A stretch of 64,000 nt of DNA, from NCBI RefSeq assembly GCF_029240175.1, contig NZ_JARBTM010000017.1:58751-122750 (forward strand), written 5' to 3'. This document shows, in pieces, positions 26,879 to 36,042 of this stretch. Position 1 is the stretch's first letter. The number at the start of each line of letters is the position of its first letter. Both the position numbers and the translations under genes were made by a program. The stretch comes from Anaerosolibacter sp. GTDB taxonomy: Bacteria; Bacillota; Clostridia; Peptostreptococcales; Thermotaleaceae. The notes under the pieces were generated by a model that was not told the DNA's origin, made no database searches, and saw nothing but the letters and a program-made list of their open reading frames with translations.

Positions 26879-27847
26879 TCAATTCTTCGAGAATTTAAAC
26901 TTCGACTTCATTCCTGCCAACATGTCTACAGACAATTCCTTTGTTCCGAATAATCCCTGGGGTCTAAATAGCATGATGCCAATTAACATCAATGAATAGA
27001 TTACCATTCTGAGCTCAGCAAATTGGCGAAGGGCTTCCGATAAAAATGTCAGCAACACTGCTGCTGCCACTGAACCAGTAATACTTCCTAAGCCACCTAA
27101 AACAACCATCAGCAGAATCTCCACAGAGAACATGAAGGTAAAGGACTGTGGGTGCAGCAATCGAATGAGATGGGCGAAGATCCCCCCTGCCACGCCTGCA
27201 AAAAAGGCACCAAAGGTAAACGCCATCACCTTATATCTTGTTGTATTGATCCCCATTGTCTCTGCTGCAATTTCATCTTCACGAATAGAAACACAGGCAC
27301 GACCGTGGGATGAATTCATAAAATTAACAATAAAAAGCACCGTTAAAACAGCTATAGCATACGCCCATAAGAAGTTTGTATAACCAGGAATACCCCACAT
27401 ACCAGCGGCGGCACCTACAAACTTCCAGTTTACAAATAAAACTCGAATAATTTCACCAAAACCTAAGGTTGCGATTGCCAAATAATCGCCTCTCAAACGT
27501 AGTGTAGGGAGCCCGATTAAAAAGCCGGCTAAAGCTGCAACTAGACCACCTACCAAAAGCGAAACAAGAAACACAATGGGGCCAGGCAGCGGCGGTGCAA
27601 TCCTTGTGGTTATAATTGCTGAGAAGTATCCTCCTACCGCTGCAAATCCTGCATGACCCAAAGAAAACTGTCCAGTAATTCCATTAATAAGGTTTAAGCT
27701 GGTTGCCAATATAATAAACATACTCATCGTCGTTAAGACTTGGGCATAGTAGGCATTTAGTACACCAAGCCAAATCAGTGACTGAATTGCAACGCCAAAT
27801 GCCATTGCAGCTGCTACTGTTAGTAATTTTTTCTTGTTCATGGCCAT
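26879..27847 (-). CDS. livM: Branched-chain amino acid ABC transporter permease LivM
   Basis: This permease of about 322 residues has eight to ten membrane segments, with GHAGFAAVGGYFSA near residue 66, LRLRGDYLAIATLGFGEI near 118 and the cytoplasmic EAA-like segment SIREDEIAAETMGINTTRYK near 190. The start is ATG at 27847 or a nearby GTG at 27850, placed 3-6 bases after the livH stop. Confidence 0.94.
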   Translation of the reverse strand: MAMNKKKLLTVAAAMAFGVAIQSLIWLGVLNAYYAQVLTTMSMFIILATSLNLINGITGQFSLGHAGFAAVGGYFSAIITTRIAPPLPGPIVFLVSLLVGGLVAALAGFLIGLPTLRLRGDYLAIATLGFGEIIRVLFVNWKFVGAAAGMWGIPGYTNFLWAYAIAVLTVLFIVNFMNSSHGRACVSIREDEIAAETMGINTTRYKVMAFTFGAFFAGVAGGIFAHLIRLLHPQSFTFMFSVEILLMVVLGGLGSITGSVAAAVLLTFLSEALRQFAELRMVIYSLMLIGIMLFRPQGLFGTKELSVDMLAGMKSKFKFSKN

Positions 27848-27850
27848 CAC

Positions 27851-28726
27851 CTACACCTTCTCTCTAACATTTTTACCTAGGATGCCAGCCGGTTTCAAAA
27901 TAAGTATACCGATAAGGATGGCAAAGGCCACTGCATCTCTAAATGTAGAATAACCAATGGCACTGATGGTAGACTCAGCAACCCCAAGAATCAGTCCTCC
28001 GATCATGGCCCCAGGAATAATTCCAATTCCACCTAAAACTGCGGCTACGAAGGCTTTTAATCCCGGGAGGGTTCCCATCAAAGGCTGGACAACACCGTAA
28101 TACTGACCTACCAAAACACCGCCTGCAGCTGCCAAGGCAGAACCTATGGCAAAGGTGAAGGAAATCGTATTGTCTACATTGATTCCCATTAATTTTGCTG
28201 CGTCCTGATCGAAAGAAACAGCTCTCATGGCTTTTCCCATTTTTGTTTTCTGTACAATAAAATGCAAAATAATCATCAGCGCGATGGCAGTAAATAAAAT
28301 GAGTACCTGCCCATTGCTCACTGTGGCTCCCATAAAGCTCCAGTTTATCTGCTGCATCTTAGGAAATGCTTTTGGAGATGCCCCTATAGAATATATAGTG
28401 AAATTCTGAAAAAATAAAGATAATCCCACAGCAGTCATAAGCGCCGCAACCCTTGGCGCATTTCTCAGCGGCTTATATGCAATTCTCTCCATAATTACAC
28501 CAAGCCCAGCACAAAGAACCATTGCCAAAGCTAAAGCAGCAAAGAAGGGTAATTTTAAAGTCGTAATTGCATAATACCCAAAAATAGCCCCTAACATATA
28601 AACTTCACCATGGGCAAAATTAATCAGTCTTATGATTCCATAAACCATTGTATACCCAAGGGCTATAAGGGCATATACACTACCCAGAGAAATACCATTG
28701 ATTAACTGTTGTAGAAATTCTGCCAC
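27851..28726 (-). CDS. livH: Branched-chain amino acid ABC transporter permease LivH
   Basis: This permease of about 291 residues starts with LQQLINGISLGSVYALIALG and MVYGIIRLINFAHGE, typical of LivH, and has GINVDNTISFTFAIGSALA in the cytoplasmic loop. GTG at 28726 has AAGGAAG 7 bases upstream, which is better than ATG at 28744. It follows livK across a hairpin, so its level is probably below that of the binding protein. Confidence 0.93.
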   Translation of the reverse strand: MAEFLQQLINGISLGSVYALIALGYTMVYGIIRLINFAHGEVYMLGAIFGYYAITTLKLPFFAALALAMVLCAGLGVIMERIAYKPLRNAPRVAALMTAVGLSLFFQNFTIYSIGASPKAFPKMQQINWSFMGATVSNGQVLILFTAIALMIILHFIVQKTKMGKAMRAVSFDQDAAKLMGINVDNTISFTFAIGSALAAAGGVLVGQYYGVVQPLMGTLPGLKAFVAAVLGGIGIIPGAMIGGLILGVAESTISAIGYSTFRDAVAFAILIGILILKPAGILGKNVREKV

Positions 28727-28795
28727 ATCCCCACTTCCTTTCATCGACTATTTCTTTAGCGTATGATACAAATTTAAACAAATTTCATAGTTATA

Positions 28796-28830
28796 AATGA
28801 AAGAGGGGTAGGTCAATCCCCCTCTTCATT
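28796..28830 (-). terminator. Hairpin between livK and livH
   Basis: AATGAAAGAGGGG pairs with CCCCTCTTCATT with one bulged A. It may act as a partial terminator or mRNA stabiliser that gives more binding protein than permease. Confidence 0.65.
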
Positions 28831-28849
28831 CACCTTATTATTGATTCTT

Positions 28850-30028
28850 TTATGGATTTACAGTTGTGAAGTATTTTTGTTGTTGATCTTCAATTTTAAT
28901 TACAACGGCACTCTTTACTGGGTCTCTTTTTTCATTTAATTTGATGGCCCCTGTAACACCCTTTAAGTCGATCTTAACAAGTGAATCTCTAATAGCTGTA
29001 GAATCAGCACTTCCGGCTGCTTCAATAGCTTCGAAAACCATATATGCTGTATCGTAAGCAAGGGCAGCCAGGGCGTCTGGTGTCTCATTGTATTTTGCCT
29101 TAAATGCTTCAATAAATTTCTTCGCTTCTGGAGAATCTACGTCTGGTGAGTAGTGGTTACTGAAATAGTGTCCATTTGCAGCATCACCAGCAAGCTCGAA
29201 CAATGTTGGAGAATCCCAACCATCTGCACCAAGGAACGTAACATTTTCTGGGAAGCCTACGTTATTTTTCGCTTGGTTAAGAATTAGTCCTACTGTATCA
29301 TAGTATGATGGTACAAACACGACATCTGGCTGTGCATTCTTTACAGTTGTCAAGATGGCATTGAAGTCAGTATCTCCACTAACGAAGGATACCTCAGAAA
29401 CAATAGAACCACCATTCTTCGTAAATACATCTTTGAAAACATTGGCTAAACCAATGGAATAATCACTGTTTGCATCGGTCATAATTGCTGCTTTTACAGC
29501 CTTTAAATCATTTGTTGCAAAGTTCGCCATAACCTGACCTTGGAATGGGTCAATGAAGGCTGCTCTAAAGATATAATCTCCTACCTCAGTAACCGCTGGG
29601 TTCGTGGAGGAAGAGGATACCATAGGAACCTTTGCTTCCTGAGCAATTGGAGCCGCCGCTAAGGAGTTGGAGCTTGCTACCGCACCTAGAATAGCGACTA
29701 CCTTGTCTTGTTGGATGAGTTTTTGTGCAGCTGTGGCTGAGTCAGCTTGGGCACTTTTGTTGTCTTCCATGACAAGCTCTACTTTTCTGCCAAGAAGGCC
29801 ACCATTGGCGTTAACCTCTTCAAACGCCATATCTATAGCCTTCTTAGAAGACTGTCCGAAGGTTGCGATAGCACCTGTCAAAGGATAAATACCGCCGATT
29901 TTAATCGGTCCTTCGTCTCCGCCAGCTGGTGCTGCAGCCGGTGCTTCTGCAGGCTTGCTTCCGCAAGCTGTTACTAACAAACTTGCAATCAATAACATTG
30001 CGATAAGAATAAATGATTTTCTTTTCAT
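28850..30028 (-). CDS. livK: Branched-chain amino acid ABC transporter substrate-binding lipoprotein
   Basis: This 392-residue lipoprotein has a signal peptide with lipobox LLVTAC (Cys at residue 22), an Ala/Pro-rich linker, then the leucine-binding fold: IKIGGIYPLTGAIATFGQ, GGLLGRKVELVMEDN, PMVSSSSTNPAVTEVG and DANSDYSIGLANVFK. GAGGGGGA precedes the ATG by 6 bases. It is the first gene of the operon. CodY-like boxes upstream suggest repression in rich amino acid conditions. Confidence 0.94.
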   Translation of the reverse strand: MKRKSFILIAMLLIASLLVTACGSKPAEAPAAAPAGGDEGPIKIGGIYPLTGAIATFGQSSKKAIDMAFEEVNANGGLLGRKVELVMEDNKSAQADSATAAQKLIQQDKVVAILGAVASSNSLAAAPIAQEAKVPMVSSSSTNPAVTEVGDYIFRAAFIDPFQGQVMANFATNDLKAVKAAIMTDANSDYSIGLANVFKDVFTKNGGSIVSEVSFVSGDTDFNAILTTVKNAQPDVVFVPSYYDTVGLILNQAKNNVGFPENVTFLGADGWDSPTLFELAGDAANGHYFSNHYSPDVDSPEAKKFIEAFKAKYNETPDALAALAYDTAYMVFEAIEAAGSADSTAIRDSLVKIDLKGVTGAIKLNEKRDPVKSAVVIKIEDQQQKYFTTVNP

Positions 30029-30303
30029 ACTGAGTCCCCCTCTTTTTGATTTTTTAGTTGTTCAGGAATTCCATGAAATCTTTCCTTATGCATAAAACGC
30101 GTATGATTTCAGATTGCAATTTCACTTTCTCCTGTAATCTGAATGGAATAAATATTAAACTTTCATAATATTCATCCATTCATTTCATAGATTTAGCTGT
30201 ACCTAATATTTTAACTCCCTTAGGCACGATTCTCTAAACCTCTGAAATTATTTATAAAACTAATTATAGTTACTCCCTATACCCCTGTCAATACCGTTTT
30301 TTA

Positions 30304-30387
30304 AATTTTCTGATAAATGAAATATTATTCGTTTTCCGGAAAACGATACCAATATTGCATTTTCAATCTTGCAAAATTCAGAAGATT
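30304..30387. promoter_or_regulatory. CodY-like boxes and an 18-bp palindrome upstream of livK
   Basis: AATTTTCTGATAAAT (30304-30318) matches the CodY consensus AATTTTCWGAAAATT at 13 of 15 bases; AAAATTCAGAAGATT (30373-30387) at 12 of 15. Between them is the perfect palindrome TCGTTTTCCGGAAAACGA (30329-30346), which I cannot assign. They lie about 275-360 bases upstream of livK, so the promoter may be far from the start codon. Confidence 0.5.
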
Positions 30388-30443
30388 TAAACAAAAATTT
30401 TCCTTTAAATTTTATTATATTGTAGACTCCTGTCATAATTTGA

Positions 30444-30498
30444 AAATAAGCAAAAATATAAAGACAGGAAAATCCTGTCTTTATATTTTTGCTTATTT
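30444..30498. terminator. Perfect 26-bp hairpin
   Basis: Arms 30444-30469 and 30473-30498 are fully complementary with a 3-base loop. It is 86 bases after the stop of the YdcZ-type transporter gene and most likely ends that minus-strand operon. Confidence 0.75.
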
Positions 30499-30583
30499 AA
30501 CTTATAGATGCAAAATATATGCGCTAGGGGACGCTCATTGTGCATCTAAGAAGGAAGATATGCATTGGTAGATCCGTGCTAGA

Positions 30584-31015
30584 TCAGCCCTTGATCTTAA
30601 AAATCACGACACCTGCAATCATAACCAAAATTCCCATTGGTTTCGTAAAATGAAAGGCAATTTTTTCTGCCCCAAACCATCCAAATGTATCGATACAGAC
30701 TGTGGTAATAAGCTGTGCTATCAACATAGTACCAATTGCTAGTGTAGGGCCTGTCAGTCCTATGCCTTTCATAACACAATAAATGATGATTACACCGAAG
30801 GCACCGCCAATCAAATATAGTTTTTTCACTTCAGTGATTTTTCCCATGTTACCCTCCCTCAAAATTAGGAGCATCAACAGAGAAAAAAGTAGCCCAACAC
30901 CATGAACCACTGTAGTCGTTTCCCACAATCCGATTCTCTCACTTACCCTTGTATTAAAAATACTTTGCAAACTAACCAAGATTCCTCCGAAGATGGAATA
31001 GATAATTCCCAGCAT
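30584..31015 (-). CDS. DMT-type membrane protein, YdcZ/DUF606 family
   Basis: This 143-residue protein has five membrane segments: residues about 2-20, 32-50, 65-85, 93-112 and 122-141. It starts MLGIIYSIFGGILVSLQSIFN and contains LTGPTLAIGTMLIAQLITT, typical of the DUF606 half-transporter family. GGAGAGG is 5 bases before the ATG at 31015. It is 16 bases after a Crp/Fnr-type regulator gene, so it is probably its regulated partner. The transported compound is unknown. Confidence 0.83.
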   Translation of the reverse strand: MLGIIYSIFGGILVSLQSIFNTRVSERIGLWETTTVVHGVGLLFSLLMLLILREGNMGKITEVKKLYLIGGAFGVIIIYCVMKGIGLTGPTLAIGTMLIAQLITTVCIDTFGWFGAEKIAFHFTKPMGILVMIAGVVIFKIKG

Positions 31016-31031
31016 AATAGCCTCTCCACTC

Positions 31032-31730
31032 CTATTCATATAAACTTCCGCAAGAAAGCTCCTCGATCTTATTGATATCATGAATGATAATTGATCCTTT
31101 ATTTCTACTTATAATTCCTTCTTTCTCTAATTGTCTAATTACACGATTCAGATGGCGATAACTTGTTCCTAATAGCGTAGCCACCTCAGTGAGCTTCGAC
31201 GATTTTAATTCCTCTCTATGTACATCCTCCTGCTCATTAACCATGGTAGACAAAAGATAGCTTGCAAACTTATTTTCTACTGGATACAAAAGGTTCAAAG
31301 CAGTAGCATTAGAAATAGTATACAGCTTGTGGCATATTTGCTTAATTAAAAACCGAAGAAATTTAGGATCATTATAAGAAAATTTATTGAGGTGCTCATA
31401 TTTTATCTCTATCAGCATGCACTTATTCACGGCTTCTACATTACATCGTGCCTGATAGCCTGTGAGATATTCCATATCTCCTACAATACTTAAAGGTTTG
31501 TTGAATCTCAATAATAAAGCCTTTCCATTTTCTTGTACCGTATAAATCTTCAACTTTCCCTTAACCAAAAAGAACATGGACTGAAACATATCCCCGCTCT
31601 GACAGATGCATTCTCCTTTGTCTAGGGTATACAAAGCCATGTATTGGATCACTTCTTGATCGAAGATATCCTTCAAGTTATATTTTTCGATATATGTATA
31701 TAACAGATTCCCTTCTGTTGTGAGTCTCAT
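31032..31730 (-). CDS. Crp/Fnr family transcriptional regulator
   Basis: This 232-residue protein has an N-terminal cNMP-binding-like beta-barrel (residues about 20-130, with DKGECICQSGD and FFLVKGKLKIYT) and a C-terminal HTH (KLTEVATLLGTSYRHLNRVIRQLEKEG). The layout is like E. coli YeiL. Cysteines are scattered (CICQ, KCM, ICHK) without a clear FNR cluster pattern. It is co-transcribed with the YdcZ-type transporter. The signal is unknown. Confidence 0.85.
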   Translation of the reverse strand: MRLTTEGNLLYTYIEKYNLKDIFDQEVIQYMALYTLDKGECICQSGDMFQSMFFLVKGKLKIYTVQENGKALLLRFNKPLSIVGDMEYLTGYQARCNVEAVNKCMLIEIKYEHLNKFSYNDPKFLRFLIKQICHKLYTISNATALNLLYPVENKFASYLLSTMVNEQEDVHREELKSSKLTEVATLLGTSYRHLNRVIRQLEKEGIISRNKGSIIIHDINKIEELSCGSLYE

Positions 31731-31858
31731 CCCAGTACCTCTTTCACAATGTTTATCCTCTTTAACTTTAGTTTAAATAATAGCATAAAAAAAGAAAAGG
31801 ACATATGTCCTATTTTGCAAATTATTTAAATTAAATTCAGTCTATACCTATTATTTCT

Positions 31859-33142
31859 CTAGGAAAGAACCTTTCGAACATCATATAGAGCGTTTACTAC
31901 CAGCCAATTTTGAGGGAAATATCTTCCAATGGTCCAGTAGCTGATTCCACCCAAATTGTACTCTTCAACCAAATTTAATTTTGCCTGTATACTTCGAGCA
32001 TCCTCAAACCATACCTCATGTTGTTTTCCATTGGTATCATAGTAATTAAAGAATGGAGATTGGGACTCCCCATCATATTCGATGGCAGCTCTTCGTGTCC
32101 GTGCTAGATCCACTGCCCCTGTATTGGATACAGTCGTAGCCCGAGAGCCTCTGGCATAAGGCAGAGTCCAGTCATAGCCGTAATTTGGTATCCCCATAAA
32201 AATTTTTTCCCTTGGAATAGCTGATACTGCGTAGTTTAACACTCTTCTGATTTCATCAACAGGTGCTACAGCCATTGGAGGGCTATAGGTGTATCCCCAT
32301 TCATAGGTCATTAAGATCACATGATCTACTAGTGCGCCATGGACAGGATAATCGTGGGCTTCATATAAAACACCTTCCTGTTCAGCAGAAATCTTTGGTG
32401 CCAAAGCAGTCGTCACAGTATAACCCTGATCTCTTAAACGACTTGTAACCTTTCTTAGGAAATTGTTATAGTCTTCGCGGTTTTCAGGGTAGATATATTC
32501 AAAATCGATATCTAGACCATAATAATTCTTTGTTCTCAAATTTTCAAGTATATTGGCAATAAGCCTTTCCTGGACATCATCATTGGTCAAAATGGCTTTT
32601 GCAACCTCACTGCTGAAGCCTCCTCCAGCTTCAAGGTTTGTAATTACCATCAATGGTGCCACATTTGCTGCCCGAGCAGCCTGGATAAGAGGTTCATCAT
32701 TAATGGGTCTCAGAGTTCCATCTGGATTTACCTCATAGCTAAATATACTAAGATACGTCAGATTCGGGAGCGTCTTTCTCAGTACCTCCATATTAATATT
32801 GGGTAATGCATATCCATTGACTTCAATTGTACCCCTTTTCGCTGTTCTTGATGGTATCGTTAGTACCTGACCTGGGTAAATCACACCATTTGCTCCTACT
32901 TGGGGATTTGCTGCAATCAAGTCATTTACAGCAACACCATATTGTCTGGCAATGCCATACAGGGATTGGCCTGGTAACACAGTATGGCGCCTTTGTCCCT
33001 CTAATACCACTATGGTTTGCCCCACAACCAACCGATTTGGTTCGCTCAATTCATTGTCGGCAATTATCTTCTCTGGCGAAACGCCATACCGCTGCGCAAT
33101 ATTGTAAATGCTTTCACCAGGTTTCACAACATGAATGATCAA
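31859..33142 (-). CDS. LysM-GH18 peptidoglycan hydrolase, SleL/YaaH type
   Basis: This 427-residue protein has two LysM repeats (residues about 3-47 and 51-96), then a GH18 barrel with the catalytic motif YYGLDIDFEYI (DxDxE) and GGISYWTIG near the end. It is close in layout to SleL, an N-acetylglucosaminidase that acts on spore cortex in germination. No signal peptide is seen, as for SleL. TTG at 33142 is chosen: GAGGTGAG precedes it by 4 bases, and LysM starts at once. The open frame to 33247 has no ribosome site. Confidence 0.88.
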   Translation of the reverse strand: MIIHVVKPGESIYNIAQRYGVSPEKIIADNELSEPNRLVVGQTIVVLEGQRRHTVLPGQSLYGIARQYGVAVNDLIAANPQVGANGVIYPGQVLTIPSRTAKRGTIEVNGYALPNINMEVLRKTLPNLTYLSIFSYEVNPDGTLRPINDEPLIQAARAANVAPLMVITNLEAGGGFSSEVAKAILTNDDVQERLIANILENLRTKNYYGLDIDFEYIYPENREDYNNFLRKVTSRLRDQGYTVTTALAPKISAEQEGVLYEAHDYPVHGALVDHVILMTYEWGYTYSPPMAVAPVDEIRRVLNYAVSAIPREKIFMGIPNYGYDWTLPYARGSRATTVSNTGAVDLARTRRAAIEYDGESQSPFFNYYDTNGKQHEVWFEDARSIQAKLNLVEEYNLGGISYWTIGRYFPQNWLVVNALYDVRKVLS

Positions 33143-33317
33143 TATACTCACCTCACTATATAGTTTCAATTCACTATATGTCTGGAAAAAATGTTTGTGT
33201 ATGCCTTTGCATTTAATTTTTCGTCCAAGAACATCTCTCATTCCCACAGCATAGGTTAATATTAAAAAGAAGGTGAGCAGGACAGATCATTCACATATCT
33301 AAGGGGTAACAAAAATA

Positions 33318-33351
33318 AAAATCAGAGGTAGATATCAGACCCTCTGATTTT
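33318..33351 (-). terminator. Terminator of the deacetylase gene
   Basis: AAAATCAGAGG pairs with CCTCTGATTTT (11 bp). It lies 13 bases after the stop; the minus strand continues with T-rich sequence. Confidence 0.8.
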
Positions 33352-33363
33352 ACATTATTGTGA

Positions 33364-34524
33364 TCATCTTTCGTACATGTCTTTCCAAAAACTATAGGGT
33401 TTTTGTTCTCCATCAATGGGAATCAAGATGTATCCCTCTTGGTTTAAATGCTCTAGAATCTTTGGAAGTGCCTCTACCGTGGATTGTCTTTCATGAAGCA
33501 ATATAATAGGAACATTACGCCGTGCAACTTGTTCCTTGACATTTTCAAGAATCACTGCAGGGGAAACATAATCTGCTTCACTGTCTTTGCTATCTACATT
33601 CCAATCCCACATTTTATATCCTTCACGAAGAACTGCCTCCCTAAATTTCTCTGTCATATGGGGTTTGCTGCCATAAGGTACTCGAATCAGCGTGGTCTTC
33701 ATCCCTGTTACCATTTGCAGCGCATCGTTGCACGCATTCATTTCCGATACCAAAATTGACGGAGATCTATAAATCTTTTTGACATCATGGGTTACACCAT
33801 GGAGTCCGATGGCATTCCCTTCTTCCGCCACCTTTTTTACAATTTCTGAGTAGTTCGTAATCCGATCTGCCAGCATAAAAAAGGTAGCTTTGGCATGATA
33901 TTGTTCCAAAATTTTAAGCAATCTTTCCGTATAGATAGAAGGACCATCGTCAAAAGTAATATAGGCAATCTTATACCTTAATCTGAATTCTTCTTTTTCT
34001 CGATTCCGTATGGTCAAGATCATTTTTTCCTTTTCTTTGGTCATCGTGTCTTGAAAATGAAAATATACTTCCTCATCAACCATTCGTGCATTATTATTTT
34101 TTGCCCTAGCAATGGGACCTGCTGGGATATATGACACATCATAACCAAAACATTTTGCTATAACCTTGAAGGGAGCCATGATACGATTATGTTTTACATA
34201 AACACAATCTGTCATGATAATTCCTCCATCAGTAATTAAGGTCTTTAAAGGGATATCCAATATAATCTCCCCTTCATCCTTTGTAATATAAACACTATTG
34301 GATTCATTGTCCCACTTTACGTCTGCTCCCATTGCTTCAGCAAAAAATCTTATAGGAATATAGGTTGTACCATCCTTTACTTCTGGATATGCATCTTCAA
34401 AGGCAATCAGCTGCTCATTGACCACAATAAAGATTAATTTATTAAGATCTTCTTGATGTCCATAGCTCTCATTAGGAAAGAAAACAATGATGGAGATCAT
34501 CAAAAACAAAGCTATTTTTTTCAT
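33364..34524 (-). CDS. Secreted polysaccharide deacetylase with a copper-amine-oxidase-like N-terminal domain
   Basis: This 386-residue protein has a signal peptide (residues 1-22), a domain of the copper amine oxidase N-terminal type (residues about 30-135, FAEAMGADVKWD and DGGIIMTDCVYVKHNRI) and a NodB deacetylase domain: YITFDDGPS, HGVTHD, RVPYGS, WDWNVDS and ILLHE. These give a metal-dependent carbohydrate esterase with all five motifs. It probably removes acetyl groups from peptidoglycan or another wall glycan. Confidence 0.9.
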   Translation of the reverse strand: MKKIALFLMISIIVFFPNESYGHQEDLNKLIFIVVNEQLIAFEDAYPEVKDGTTYIPIRFFAEAMGADVKWDNESNSVYITKDEGEIILDIPLKTLITDGGIIMTDCVYVKHNRIMAPFKVIAKCFGYDVSYIPAGPIARAKNNNARMVDEEVYFHFQDTMTKEKEKMILTIRNREKEEFRLRYKIAYITFDDGPSIYTERLLKILEQYHAKATFFMLADRITNYSEIVKKVAEEGNAIGLHGVTHDVKKIYRSPSILVSEMNACNDALQMVTGMKTTLIRVPYGSKPHMTEKFREAVLREGYKMWDWNVDSKDSEADYVSPAVILENVKEQVARRNVPIILLHERQSTVEALPKILEHLNQEGYILIPIDGEQKPYSFWKDMYER

Positions 34525-34700
34525 ATGGATTTTCCTTTCCCAGCAAAAGATTAACTTTCAGCTTATATCTTTATTATTTCACTCAATCTGGGAAATAGAA
34601 ATTGAAATAAATAACAGCAAGCAATTCTTTCTTAAAAGTGTTCATTTACAAAGGAATGCTGATTTTTTTAAAAAAATTTACTTATTTTGTCAAACAAAAA

Positions 34701-34729
34701 AAGAGAATCTATCAAAAAGATTCCCTCTT
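34701..34729 (-). terminator. Terminator of the FMN-dependent oxidase gene
   Basis: AAGAG and AATCT pair with AGATT and CTCTT around a two-base bulge. On the minus strand it is followed by a run of T (34692-34700). Confidence 0.7.
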
Positions 34730-34749
34730 GCTTCCACATCATTTCTTAT

Positions 34750-35769
34750 TTAACCTTTGAAAATAATCTCTTCATTGATATCCTTTAGAGAATTGCAGCC
34801 TGTCATGACCATACCCTCTACCAGCTCTGCGCCAAGCTTTTTAGTATACGCCGCTACCCCTTCAGCACCGCCGCCATAGGCAGCCACAGCGTATGGCCGT
34901 CCAACCAACACAGCATCTGCACCGAGGGCTAAAACTTTTAGTACATCCAATCCTGTGCGAATACCACCATCGATAAATATTTTCATTTTTCCTTTTACAG
35001 CCTTTACGATCTCAGGAAGAACTTCCACAGTACCTGGTGTATGATCCAATACCCTGCCTCCATGGTTTGAGATTACGATGCCGTATGCACCTGCCTCTAA
35101 AGCTTTTAATGCGCCTCTTGCAGTCATAACCCCTTTGATAATAAAAGGTAACTCCGTAGCGTCAATGATCTCTTTTAATTCTTCTACAGACTTGGGACTG
35201 ACTGGTTTTCCAGCCATGGCCAAGATTGCCAGCCCAGCTGCATCAATATCCATAGCTACTGCTGCTACACCAGCCTTTTCTGCGGCACGGAGCCGTTCAA
35301 CCACCTCATCCTTTCTCCATGGTTTGATGGTTGGTATACCCCACCCACCATTTTCTTCAATGGCTTTTACTGGATTTAGGAAAAATTCGTCCTTGACACC
35401 ATCCCCTGTAAACCCAATGGTTCCAGCTTCCTTACATCCATCAACAATAGCCTTAGAATACTCATAATCGGTAAGTTTTTCACCATAGCAAGCTACAAGA
35501 CCACCAATGGGTGCTGCGAAAATAGGATATTGAAACTTCTTTCCAAACAACTCAATAGAAGTATCCACCATCTCAGCCGCATAAATTGTGTCCATATTTA
35601 ATTTGATATCGTTTAGTTTGTCAAAGCTTCTCATAAAACCTGCTCCAGAGCCCTTGCCTCCCACACCGGGAATCTCTCCTTTGCAAACCTTACCGTTACA
35701 TTGCCCACAGACCCTGCATTTAAAACCTTCAATTTTCTTGGCACTTTCCATTGCCTCTTTAAAATCCAT
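34750..35769 (-). CDS. FMN-dependent alpha-hydroxy-acid dehydrogenase (lactate oxidase-like)
   Basis: This 339-residue TIM-barrel flavoprotein has PIFAAPIGG, GVAAVAMDIDAAG, the catalytic region SNHGGRVLDHTPG, and phosphate-binding DGGIRTGLDVLK and VLVGRP. An N-terminal CRVCGQCNGKVCKGE adds four cysteines that could hold an iron-sulfur cluster or be redox active. GGAGGG is 6 bases before the ATG at 35769. It is divergent from a LUD-domain gene, which suggests a role in lactate or other 2-hydroxy acid use. Confidence 0.87.
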   Translation of the reverse strand: MDFKEAMESAKKIEGFKCRVCGQCNGKVCKGEIPGVGGKGSGAGFMRSFDKLNDIKLNMDTIYAAEMVDTSIELFGKKFQYPIFAAPIGGLVACYGEKLTDYEYSKAIVDGCKEAGTIGFTGDGVKDEFFLNPVKAIEENGGWGIPTIKPWRKDEVVERLRAAEKAGVAAVAMDIDAAGLAILAMAGKPVSPKSVEELKEIIDATELPFIIKGVMTARGALKALEAGAYGIVISNHGGRVLDHTPGTVEVLPEIVKAVKGKMKIFIDGGIRTGLDVLKVLALGADAVLVGRPYAVAAYGGGAEGVAAYTKKLGAELVEGMVMTGCNSLKDINEEIIFKG

Positions 35770-36042
35770 CCCAGTCCCTCCTAATATATGTATTTGGAAG
35801 ATTATATTTAGACTTCCTAAATGATTTTTATTCATTTTATTCTTTATGCTTTTCCCTGTCAAGCATTTCTTTGTTATTGGTAGAATTCCAGACATGGACT
35901 GTAACAAATCGATGGTTTGATGTAAAAACCTTCCTTCTGCAGATTTAGCAAAGATAGAGAATATCTTATATTTTACAAATGCTTTTTGTCATGATACATT
36001 TTATATATGCAAATAAAATCGATATACATAGGAGGAATATTA

